From: Apium graveolens
Lineage: Eukaryota > Streptophyta > Magnoliopsida > Apiales > Apiaceae
NCBI RefSeq assembly: GCF_009905375.1
Contig: NC_133657.1
Coordinates: 1,860,001 to 1,924,000, forward strand
Direction: 5' to 3'
Length of the DNA stretch: 64,000 bases
Made by a program: the position numbers and the translations under genes. The first letter of the stretch is position 1, and each line of letters starts with the position of its first letter. The notes beneath the pieces are model-generated. The model saw only the letters and a program-made list of their open reading frames with translations. It did not search any database and was not told where the DNA came from. Shown here one piece after another: positions 23,182-33,900 of this stretch.

Positions 23182-23898
23182 CCACACTTGGGGTCCTAAC
23201 TGTCAGCAATAAAGTTGGATGGCTAGAGGCAAAGTCACGTCATCCGCTACTCACCAACACTTGTAGTCCTGTACAATCAATACATAACTAAGAATTCTAC
23301 AAACTGAGTAGTGAGTTCTTTCTCCTTGGTAACTGTCATTACTCTTTGACAACAATAAGCAGTTTTTCCAGTTTTCCTTACTGCGTACATGTATAAATTT
23401 AACTTTTGAATTAGGGAGTGATTAAGTATTTTATTTCGTTGGCAGCTTAAAAGTAGAGAATGTGATGAAAATGATATGAAGATTGGTGTTACATCATAAT
23501 ACAGACTTGTTTGTAGCCCACTCGCCCTTTCTTGCTTGACGACTATTTGTTCTTGCCTTTTTCTTGTTAAGATTATAGAATAGCAAATTTTGCTTTTTGT
23601 TTTTTGTTTTTTTAAACATGATGTCTTTTAAATTAATAATAAAGACCACTGCAGTTTCCGGTTTGTATATCCAGTGTTTGCCTATTAAGTTCTTCTGTAG
23701 TTCTGCTCTCTCCCATATTTATCAAATTCCTCGTGATATTATATCAAGATTCAGGGAAGGAAAATGTTATTTCTTGAGCAGATATTTTATTTTCGGATCA
23801 GAAAAATTATGAAAAGACGAAATTATCCTTGCACTTTTTTTCCCTGTTATTTTGTATGCAGAGGCAGTTTTGTCTTTTAATAAATGTTTGCTCGGGAC
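23182..23898. other. GPI 3' UTR and downstream flank
   Basis: Sequence directly after the GPI stop, including its 3' UTR and AT-rich flank up to the hAT-like insertion. I see no further gene. Candidate polyadenylation-type A/T words are present but not distinctive. Confidence 0.5.
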
Positions 23899-25562
23899 TA
23901 GGCCTGTCAATGGATCGGATCGACCTAAATTCATATTCATATCCATTTATTTTTTCAGATTTCGGATCGGATCTGTCCCGTATTTTTTATAGGCCGATTC
24001 ATATTCGAATCCGTCCGGATTACGGATTTCGGATTGGATATTTGGATCGGATATTCGCTCCATTTATATATATTTATTTTATAAAGTAACTTATTACAAA
24101 AAACTATTAGCTATTAGGATATACCAAAAATGAAACATAACATTGAATTGTAGAGTATTTGATTATAAGAATGAAAAAAATTGATGTATCGAAGTGGAGT
24201 TATGTAAATTTATTGGATATAATATACGGCTCTGAAAAGTTAAAAGCATGAGATTGTAATATATAAATGGACTGCAATTTAGAGACCGGATTGAATGAGT
24301 ATAGAAATAGTAATTTATATATATATAAACCAAGTTCTACGGAGAGATTCTGTAATATTTGGAGACTTGGAGATCATGATCTACACCGTTCATCTTAATA
24401 TAATCTAACTGTATCTTATTTTTATTCATTGTAGTGACATATTATTTCTAATTAGAAAAATAGGTAGGTATCAACTGTTACATAAATTACAGAACTTTAG
24501 GGCTTAGTCACGTGTTTTATCACTATGTATTCTCTCTGTTGTTCATACCCTACTTTATCAACAGTTTAACATGCTGCATTGCAAATTAACAATAAAAAAA
24601 CATGCATTATTGCATTCATTTATTTTTCTGTGGACAATGCTAAGGCTGCAAATTAGCAACTACAATAATTATTTTTTGAATTTATTTTTATAAATTGCCT
24701 ACTTATGCAGCAGATTATTTGCATTAATTCATTTGCAAAATGCAGAATCTAGACTGCAGTATTTTTTTCAAAAACTTGTGTTGCTTATTGTAAAATGCAT
24801 ACTGCAGTTTTCTTTATTTTAATTTTGTGCAGGATTTTGCATCAATTTAATGCAGATTTTTGGTTAAATGTAACCAATTTATGCAGAATTTATTATTTTC
24901 ATGACTCGAATTTAGTGATCACTGTCTACGCAGAATATGTAGATTTCTCAGACTTGTGAATGTCTAGATCTGCCTGGACTGTAAAAGTTGTAATAGATAA
25001 TTTTTAAGTAAATGCACTCTTTACTCTTTTGGGTGCTGGATATTTGATTTGACAATGACAGTGGCAGGACTCTTAGAAAAGGCCACGTGATCAGGGTTGA
25101 ATAGCTCAAGTTGTTAAAAGTTTATTTTCGGTCGGTCAGGTCCTGGGTTCGATCCTTGCACACCCCTGATAATTTATGAGAATATATACTCATTTTTAAA
25201 GCTATAAGCCATATATGTCAACAAAAAAAAGAGAAAAGGGCATGTATTTTGTTTTTCCTTACTTTTTAAAATTTAGAAAATGACATAATACTGTAAAAAA
25301 TTCAGCCGTAAGATGTTTTATAAAATAAACGGTAATAGACGGGGTATTTATGGTCTCCAATAAAATTGGGTCTCCATAAAACCCAACTCATATATATAAA
25401 TATAAATAGGATCAGGTTATTAACAGATCAGATCGACTTAAATCCATATCCGCTCCATTTATATTCGATTTTTTTTTATCGGATCAGATTTTTAGTAAAT
25501 CGATTCATATTCGCTAAAATGGTTTCAGGTCGGATCGGATTTTCGCTCCATTGATAGGCCTA
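23899..25562. mobile_element. hAT-like TIR element, family A (non-autonomous, 1,664 bp)
   Basis: The termini are TAGGCCTGTCAATGGATCGG on the left and, read inward from the right, TAGGCCTATCAATGGAGCG. The flanks are CTCGGGAC (23,891-23,898) and CTCGAGAC (25,563-25,570): an 8-bp target duplication with one mismatch, as expected for hAT transposition. Both ends (about 180 bp) are packed with GGATCGGAT/ATCCGATCC words. The interior is AT-rich with no transposase frame and contains a nested SINE. A second copy of the family lies at 57,738-58,475. Confidence 0.85.
25090..25230 (+). mobile_element. tRNA-derived SINE nested in the hAT-like element
   Basis: An A-box-like ATAGCTCAAGTTGTTAAAAG is followed by a canonical B box, GGTTCGATCC, then CTCATTTTTAAAGCTATAAGCC and an A-rich tail. 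The sequence after the B box matches the reverse-strand SINE at 32,159-32,302, so the two are one family. Confidence 0.8.
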
Positions 25563-25570
25563 CTCGAGAC

Positions 25571-28125
25571 ATAAAAAGTGGATCCTGGAATAGATTTCCT
25601 GTAGTGAATATAGTATATACTTTAAAAATTGCACTATTGTGGTGTAATATGTTAAAAGTAATAAATTTATATTCTTTGGAGTAGTTAAGATTTGAAATAA
25701 AGTGTTCGACACACGTATTTTAAAGCTCCTTTCTAGTTCAGTTATATAAATTATCTTTAAATTTTTTTCTTATGAATAAATATTAAATTTTTATTCAAAA
25801 AAAGGAAATTTTTTAGAATAAGTTATACAACTATACTAAATAAGAGTATTACAATATGTATTGAATATTTCATTTCAAATGTTAACAACTTAAAGGGATA
25901 GAGAGAGTAATATCTAAACATAATTTTTACTTGCATTATACGTGGGAAATAAATCCCACACAGGTTCTATCTATTATGTTCGTTAATTATATATAAAAAA
26001 CCTTATTATTATCGTTTGTTGTGAAATATAAATTAGGATTGTAATTTTATTATGGTAAATAGCACCCTTTTATTTAGCAAAAATAAAAATAAAAAAATAG
26101 CACCCTTTTAAACGGGATTTTAGATCATTTCATGTAGTAGTCCGTTTTTATGTTGGACGCTTTTGTGTCATTTTAAATTTTATTTTAACATTATCTCTGT
26201 AAATCTATCACGTGGCTGATTTTAGATCATGAACGTCACGGTTCATCTTGACTCGTGATCATCATAACCTATTAGGATTATCAGGACTTAAGTTGGGCCG
26301 AGACGACTAATTTGGGTCTTAGTCGCCTCGACCCACTTGAGTCGTGATTTTTACGAATTTTAATTATAAACTTTTTCATCAATTTTGGACACAATTAATT
26401 TTTCACTAATTACGTCTTTACGGATTACATTTCATCCCTCTCGCAAAAACCAATGAATTTAAACTTTGAAGCAAGTAAATGACTTGCTCAAGTTTAGCAA
26501 AAGATATTTTCATTTACACGAAGTCAAAATATACAATTAGTTGGTCGAATTATTAATATAACAACCGAGTATATTTGTTTTTCTATACTTTTGTCTTTAA
26601 AATTCAAGTAATAAGAACAAGATTAATTATGAAAGTGGAAGCAAACACGTGAGGGGAAGGGAAATCTAGAGGACAGATATGAACATCCATGGCCGTCAGA
26701 TGAGTCAAAGGACAAAAATCCAACGGTTGAAATGGAAAGTAGGGAGGAACAAACACCGATGATGACGAAAATACACAGACTGAGACACTGCAATTTGTGT
26801 CCTACAGCTTAGCACTGCCCCCCTTCCATACAACCTTACCCCTATTCATTCACTTAAGTATAAACTCGATAAATAAATATTCGATAAAGAAAGGAAAATG
26901 CTATTTTCAGAGCCGATTTTTTTATTTTCATAGCATTTAAAGTATGAAATGACAAAACCGCCCCCATATATTTATAATAACAACAAAAGGAAACAATAAA
27001 AGAAAAAGAGGAGTATAAGGGTAATTTCGTCTTTTTGTTACTCATCTGCTCTGGAAATTAAAAATTTGCTCTGAAAATAATATTTCCCTAAATAAATAGT
27101 TTTATTAAATGAATAATTTTATGGTCTTAATATAATAAATACAATATATTTTTAATATTAATAAATGAATAATCTCGTTAAATGAGTAAAATTTCCTAAT
27201 TCCGACCATATTCATTTATGAAAATTTAACTGCCTTATAATAATATAAGTGCACCTTAAAGTAAGAATTTTTTAACAATTACCCACTTCTCCGATTTGCT
27301 TATTTAATCTCATACATTACATTATAAATACTTTTCTTATTAATATCAAGTACAATATAAAAATCATCTGCTGCCAAGTATTTTTACATTTTTGCTATAT
27401 ATTGTCTATATAAATTAGAGCTAATGCATTTTTTTGAAGAGTAAAATAATTCATTAATTATAATAAATATGACATATATAATAATAATTAAAATTCCACT
27501 ATATAGAACTAATCAAGATTTCCTTCGTCAAAATTATCATCGTTGATTAGATCTTTCACTCTGGCGCATCTCTTGCTCGTTGAGTAAATTTTTAAAAAAA
27601 AAACATTTCTAGCTGATATTACTGAAATATGTAATTTTTTTGAAAAGACTAGATGACAATTTGGTATAGCAATGAGGAACTATATAAATCTATCATTCTC
27701 CTCTCCTTTGTGCTACACAACCACTCTATACTCCACTCCTCTCATTATTTAATACTAGTATTAGGTATAGTTTAATCTAAACATATATTTCTCATTTTCT
27801 CCTGTTATAAAAATCATATAAATGCTAGTGTGTAGTCAAAGATTAGTTAAGGGTCTACTCATTTGCTTTCCTTTTGGTTTATTCTAGTATACATGTCTTG
27901 CTTAGTTGGATAATAATAACATAAATCTAGTGTCTAGAGAGAAAAGAGCAAGTGCAAGGATGAGAGAAAAGGGGGGCTAGTATAATACAAATTTGTTAGG
28001 TATTCAACTATTTATCTTGATAAATGATTATATATTTTTAGCTTTGTAGCATGTTCTTGTAGATTTCAGTTGAATCAATAGTTGTTAGTACTAATTCTAA
28101 ATAATAGTTGGATTTGGAAGTTGAG
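25571..28125. other. Intergenic region upstream of the AT-hook gene
   Basis: This is AT-rich DNA with no credible coding frame. Two features stand out: a 196-bp inverted-repeat element at 26,893-27,088 (listed) and a denser, promoter-looking patch at 26,640-26,830 with an ACGTG core and CCAACGGTTGAAATGG, although no gene follows it closely. Bases 27,100-28,100 probably include the promoter and leader of the AT-hook gene. Confidence 0.5.
26893..27088. mobile_element. Short TIR element (MITE-like)
   Basis: The left end GGAAAATGCTATTTTCAGAG pairs with the reverse complement of the right end, GGGAAATATTATTTTCAGAG. The flanks ATAAAGAAA and CTAAATAAA match at 7 of 9 positions, which would suit a Mutator-type 9-bp duplication but is weak in AT-rich DNA. 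It is non-coding. Confidence 0.5.
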
Positions 28126-28203
28126 ATGGGGAAGAAGAAGGTGACTACAAAGGAGCTATCAGTAGCTATAGGAGGATCATCTATGGCTGATGAAGAACAT
28201 ACA

Positions 28204-28252
<49 letters not shown>

Positions 28253-28524
28253 TGGTTATTACTCCAAGAAAAAGAGGGAGACCTCGCAAAATCATCAATG
28301 AAACTGAGCAAGAAACATCAGCAGCAGCAGCAGTGTCAGTAGCTGAACAAGAAGATGAATCTGAACTTAAGAAAAGTAGTAAAGCTAGTGACCAAGAAGA
28401 TGAGGATGAAGAACAAGAGCAACACAATCAGAAGAAGATTAAAGAACAGAAGCAGCAGCAGCAAGAGCAGCCAAGAAGTAGTAGAGCTAGGAGAAAAAGT
28501 AAACCAAGAAAAAGCAGCAGCTGA
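28126..28524 (+). CDS. Small polyglutamine AT-hook protein (132 aa)
   Basis: A single-exon frame starts at ATG 28,126; an earlier in-frame TTG at 28,108 is not a eukaryotic start. The order is: a short N-terminus, 16 consecutive Gln codons (28,204-28,251, all CAG but one CAA), an AT-hook core TPRKRGRPRKI, an acidic/Gln-rich middle (DQEDEDEEQEQ), and a basic Arg/Lys/Ser tail. AT-hooks bind the minor groove of AT-rich DNA, so a nuclear, chromatin-associated role is likely. The whole protein is low complexity and probably disordered. I do not recognise a named family; HMGA-like is the nearest description. Introns further out cannot be ruled out. The long Gln and Arg/Glu runs could inflate the frame's apparent coding quality, but the intact AT-hook argues for a real gene. 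Confidence 0.65.
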
Positions 28525-28949
28525 TTGTTGCTGATTGTTAGGTTTAATCAAATCTAACCCTCTTGCTCATGCTTGCTCAAGATTTTATTTGCTTCAGTGT
28601 AGATTGGTAGTTGATTGCATGTAAGATGATTATATTTTTAGGTAAATTGTAATCATCCACAAACTTAACCTGAATTACTACTAATCTTCAACTTATTACT
28701 TTTGTTTGCATTTATTTTACTTGTTCAATCCTCAGCTTTATTTTTTAACATATATACAGGGGTACCCATTTTTTTAGTGTTTTTAAAGTATGTGTTATGT
28801 CAAAATCATCCGGATAAAGTTTCAAGAATTTATAAATTGACCTGGCAAATGGTATATTGTGAGGATGATTAAAAGCCATAAATGGGGGGGTCTGTTATCC
28901 TCTTACAGTTTCCAGATATGGGGGTTGTATTTCTCGTTATAACTCCCCT

Positions 28950-29752
28950 TCAATTATTTTCTTCCATTATTTTCATTGTGGATTTTGACCGTCGTCAAAG
29001 AACTGAGTTGTTCGTAAGCACTTTGTGCTTAACAAACTCGAAAAAAATGTGTGTTAAACTTAACGAGTTCGAATCCAGTTTTAGAATGTGTAGCTTGTTT
29101 TGGCTCGAGCTCAGTTCAAATTGTTTTGGCTCGAGCTCGGCTCGATAAAACTTGAAAAATATATATATATATATTCTGATTTTAGTATTCTTAAAATTTT
29201 AAGTTTAAAATTATACTTAAATATTTAATTCACAATTTATTTGGATTATTTAAGGATACTCCCTCTATTTCCTTTTAATAGTCTTTTGATTTTTTTGCAC
29301 TAATTTCTAAGTGTTCTGACTGAATAGTTAAAATAATAATTTTTAAAATTTTCTTTTTTTGAATAAAAATATATAACTTAAATTTTTACTTATAAAAAGA
29401 AAATTTTAAAAATGATAATTTTTAGATGCGTGCAGAAAAGTCAAACGACAGATAAAATAAAACAGAGGGAGTAATAAATTAAAAGTTAAGTTTCGGTTGT
29501 TTCAGAGGCGATAATAAGTTGGTTCGAGTGGGTTTCAACCATTTTTTTAAAATTAAACATTAAAGTTTGCAAACTGTTCGTTAAGAACCAAAACAACATA
29601 CTCTATATAAATACTGGTTCATTTTTATTCGATAAAAGCTCTAGTATGACTTGGTTTGCTAACAAGCTCAAACATAATTTTTGTTCTATAAAAAACTCGG
29701 CTCATTAAAAAAAAAAGTTAAACTCGTCTCGGCTCGGTTTATTTACTGCCCT
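28950..29752. mobile_element. Probable TIR repeat, family C (GCTCGAG-rich ends)
   Basis: The right end reads CTCGGCTCGGTTTATTTACT then GCCCTA, the reverse of a TAGGGCAGTAAATAAACCGA terminus typical of hAT-like MITEs. The left part has TTTTGGCTCGAGCTCGGCTC-type words. CTTTGACC follows the right end and TTTTGACC occurs at 28,983-28,990, but the sequence after the latter does not resemble a matching terminus. The left boundary is therefore uncertain. A Stowaway MITE is nested inside. Confidence 0.45.
29259..29471. mobile_element. Stowaway-like MITE
   Basis: A 213-bp element starts CTCCCTCTATTTCC and ends AAACAGAGGGAG, with TA flanks (29,257-29,258 and 29,472-29,473). The inner arms TTTTGATTTTTTTGCAC and GTGCAGAAAAGTCAAACGAC pair imperfectly. 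It belongs to the same family as the copy in GPI intron 4. Confidence 0.85.
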
Positions 29753-29950
29753 ACTTTGACCAACCCCCACTCCACAACACAGATTAGGTCATGTTTTTAC
29801 TCTAGGAGGAGTTTATTTCCGGTACATGTACTAAAAAGCACTGTTATTTTTAGGGAAAGAAAGACGAAAAAATGATAAAAATAGCCGATTTTTGAAAAAA
29901 TTTAACAAAAATAGCCGTTATGAAAAAAGTGGCCAATTTTGGCCGATTGA

Positions 29951-30084
29951 ATACTTCACTGTCAGTTGGATATCCCAATTTGTATATAATACTCCACTGT
30001 TAGTTGGATATTTCATATATGGGATACTCCACTGTTAGTTGGGTATCTTGTATAAAATGGATACTCCACTGACAGTTGGGTATT
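29951..30084. repeat. Four-copy minisatellite, period 35-38 bp
   Basis: Units start at 29,951, 29,989, 30,024 and 30,061 with the shared core ATACTCCACTGTTAGTTGGG. The spacers between cores differ in sequence, so the conserved part is about 24 bases of each unit. It is non-coding. Confidence 0.75.
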
Positions 30085-30915
30085 CCATCGGCTAAAGTTG
30101 ACCAACTTTTCAGAAACTGGTTATTTTTATTATTTTTGTGTAAAAATAGACTAAATTTGTCCTTCACCCAAGACTTTCTTCTGCATGCAACACATATTTT
30201 CCTTGACCAAAATAAAATCACTAAGTGAACTTATTCTTATGAATAATATAACACTTTTTAAGTTTTTTCTTTAAACCGTAAAATTTGACCCGTGGTTTGT
30301 GGGTAACATGTCCCATCCCATATACCGATTGCGCCAAACGCTATCCTGTTGACTGTCGTAATGGACAGTTGTATTGTACATCTATACTCTTAAATATGTG
30401 CGCTTATATTTCACTTCACGAGTCATCGTTCTCAAAATGTAGTTAAAGAGTTCATCTGATGTAAATCTGGTAGATATTAGATAGTGCAACCGTGACCACT
30501 AATAACTAAACAAGCATATACAACAGAATTAGCAAAAAAAAACTGTAATTAAGAGCCAGTAATACAGAGATAGGGGTACATAAAAGAAGATGAAACCTTG
30601 ATCATACCACGAAACGCCGTCATTCCATAACTCCTGAAAAACTTTAAGGGAGTCGTATACTTTATCCACATTAGTAAAGGTCACGAGAGAACTGAAATAC
30701 AGTTCTGAGGGCTGGCATAGACTATATCTGCAAAATCATCGGGGCTTAAATCACGCAAAATTGTTTCTTTACAGGAGTAACCGGGATACATTTAAAAGAT
30801 ACAAAGCCTAATTCTGAATTCTGATACAAAAAATATAGAAACTTTCTAGCAACGAATACTGGTAGGGAATCGTATAACCATTTGAAGAAATTTCTTACAA
30901 AACTATCCATGTATC

Positions 30916-33900
30916 TCATTTTGCTTTGTGATGTCGTTCCTTCTTGTATCTGATTTGCTTCGGATCAAATCCTCCTTCCTCAGCTCCATATGCAGCCCAA
31001 GAAGGCGTGGGGGCCATATAATCCTTGCTATCAAAAGGTTTTCCCGCAGCCACCTAAATGTTTGGTCACAGAAAAAATGTTTGATATCAAAAAAGCTCCA
31101 AATTATTTTTTGATACCAAAGCTGCTATAAATAACCTACCAGGTCGTGGAACTTCTCATAGTCTATCCATGTAAACCATTGGCCATTGATCTTAAACTTA
31201 TCTACTTTGGCCAGAAGAACACAACATGAGTGTACATGCTCACAAGCAACCTCATATACTCCTTTGCTTTTTTCAGCCAAGGCCTCTGAGAATGATTTTA
31301 CATCAGCGTGCCATGGAACATTCTCCATTGTCAACTTCGATGTAGCAGACCTGGTACCGAATTCATATTAGATTTAGAGTTAATTGCAGTTTGCAACCCT
31401 TATCTTTCATTTAAATTCAAAGCAGTATACCTACTTTGTAAAACACAGTTTGTAACCCCTAACTTTCAAAATCAAATACAACATGCATCCCCTACATAAT
31501 TTTCAGTTATAAAATTGGAATTGAGGTATTTAATATTATATAGCAGCAAAACAGAGCAATATTAATAGTTCTGCATTGCATTTTTTCTCCGAAGTTGGGA
31601 AGCTTTGCATCAACCGAGGAAGCAACATAAAGGGAAGAGTTAATTGCAGTTTGCGATCCCTATTTTTAATCTAAATTCAAAACATTATACCTACTTTGTA
31701 AAATATAATTTGCATTCCCTAACTTTCAAAATCAAATACAACATGCATCCCCTTCACAATTTTAAGTAATAAATTGGAATTGAGTTGTTTAATATTAATA
31801 ATTAAAATTTCAAATCAATAAAAATATTTATTTTAATGCATTTTTTACATGAAAAAAAAATATAGTTAGTTTCTATTAGTAATACTCTAAATTAATAATA
31901 ATGCTAAAATACTTAAAATATATTTATCAAGCAAAATATATGTTTATAGATATAATCATAAAATTTTTAAATATATCTATATTTTAACTATTTAAAAATT
32001 ATATTGAGTAAAATATAAAATAATTGACATTAATATTATATTAAGTAAAATATAAAATAAATGACATTAATATTATAATGTTTTAAATTATAAAAATAAT
32101 ATTAAACAACTCAATTCCAATTTTATAACCGAAAATTATGAAGGGGATGCATGTTGTATTTTTTTTTTGACTAATTTTGGCTTATAGCCTTACAAATGAG
32201 TATCTGTTCTCAACAATTCTCGGGGTGAGCCAGGATCGAACCCAGGATCTGGGACGACAGAGGATAAACCCTTTACCACCTGAGCTATCCAACCGTGCTC
32301 ACCTACTTTGTAAAACACAGTTTGCAACCTGTTTTACAAAGTAGGTATACTGTTTTGAATTTAAATGAAAGATAAGGGTTGCAAACTGCAATTAACTCTT
32401 ATAATCAAAATAAAATTTAACAAGAAAACAATAAATCTACAACGAAAACTTACGATCCACAATAGGTGACGCCTTTGATCTCAATGAAGTCTGGATCGCC
32501 AACATCGAAGAGGTTGTAATATGCATCTATCTCCTCAGTATTCCATCCTTTAACTAGTGTTAAGCGGTAAACAGTTCGCTGTTTCTTTTCCCTCAAAGAT
32601 TTCAGGGATTCCTGGCATAAATGAAAGAAACGGACTTCAAAATAATTGTAATAACTACAAAGGACAAGTATCTTAATAAAAATGGACAGAAGGCAAGTGT
32701 TTAATCAAAATTCTACATCAGATATGGATTTTTTTTTGTGAAAGCACATTCTGACAGATTCAAAGAGCATTTTTTTGGTTTAGTTGCATATAGGTTGCTT
32801 CCGTGACTGAGTGCGTAGTAGTAAGTAGGGAACCCAGAGGTATCCCTCTTTCCTGTGTCAGAAGTGAATGTTTGAATCCTGTTCAGATGGGTAAGTGCCT
32901 AATATTAAAAGATTTGCTTGCTGCTGCGATACCATCCAGAATCAACTTTCCAGTTCAATTCTTTTTAATCCATCTTTTAGAGGAAACATTCCAATTATCT
33001 TACTAAATTATTATTATATTTTATAATATTCTGTGATGTGCACATGAAGTACTGGACTAGAAGATTATTAAATGCATGCAGTAGTAGTTACTTTGCAACA
33101 ATAACAGTAGGAAAAAAGAACTTTCAAGATTAGTATGCTAAGAAAAAGATGCATACAAGAAAGCGCTCCCAAAAGTCTCCAAAAAGTGGCCTATCAACTG
33201 CTTTCAGGCTCGCCTTTGTTGCAGCATCTACACTTACATATAACTGCATCATTCAAGGAGACAAACTGGTGAATTCCAATATAAAGGTCCAAATTCACCG
33301 GACTAAATTTAAATAATTATTCACTATAAAATATGAATAAAGCAATCACCTGAGTAATCGGCCTCAGTGCTTTAATTTTTTCAGGGAACTGTGCATTTGT
33401 TACAAGAAAAGTAGATATTCGCCGTTGATGCAGCTCATCTACAAGCAAATTGATCTCAGGATACATTATAGGTTCCCCAACTAGTGATAACGCACAGTGC
33501 CTAGGGGAAAGACCTTCTTGTAAGCGCTCAGCCTTGACACCTGCAACAATTTATTTAATTTGAGCTGAAATCTTAAAATTCGCAATCAAACACTTCAATT
33601 ATAATTTTTTTATTATTCAATAATTGATGCTTTAAAAGATTTTACTGCTTATTGTCTCGGTGCAGTAAAAGGTGCAAGAAGAATTCATTGCTTGGAAATT
33701 ATTTAAAAGATCAAATTAATAAGACCATTCCAAAAACCTAATAGATCAAAGAAAGACCACAGGAGGGCAATACACGAGGCTCATTAGAATGACTATTTGT
33801 TTTAGTTACTATCAGGCCATTTGTGTGAATAGTGCCATTGGCAACACAATCTAATTGAAAATCATCAAAATACCATACAACAACAATTACATAAGCCTAC

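Larger units (their letters stand above)
28525..30915. other. Repeat-rich intergenic region between the AT-hook gene and TYW1
   Basis: It holds the AT-hook 3' flank, a GCTCGAGC-rich repeat (28,950-29,752), a nested Stowaway-like MITE and a four-copy minisatellite, each listed. Bases 30,090-30,915 include the TYW1 3' flank and show nothing else recognisable. Confidence 0.55.
31376..32400. mobile_element. Long inverted-repeat element in TYW1 intron 6
   Basis: The left arm from AGAGTTAATTGCAGTTTGCA pairs with the right arm ending TGCAAACTGCAATTAACTCT; the arms match for about 65 bases with one mismatch. A second left-arm-like copy starts at 31,636, so the element is nested or duplicated. The right arm is interrupted by a SINE. 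The core is AT-rich and non-coding. Transcribed with TYW1, the arms could fold into a long stem. Confidence 0.75.

Noticed and set aside
26280..26345. GGCCGAGACGACTA / TAGTCGCCTCGACC hairpin
   Set aside because: Short imperfect stem with no associated RNA features; could be chance.
28038..28427. Cys/Ser-rich frame antisense to the AT-hook gene
   Set aside because: Shadow of the CAG run and Ser-like complements; the plus frame has an AT-hook.
29951..30084. Minisatellite as a CRISPR-like array
   Set aside because: The window is eukaryotic, there are only four units, and there are no associated genes.
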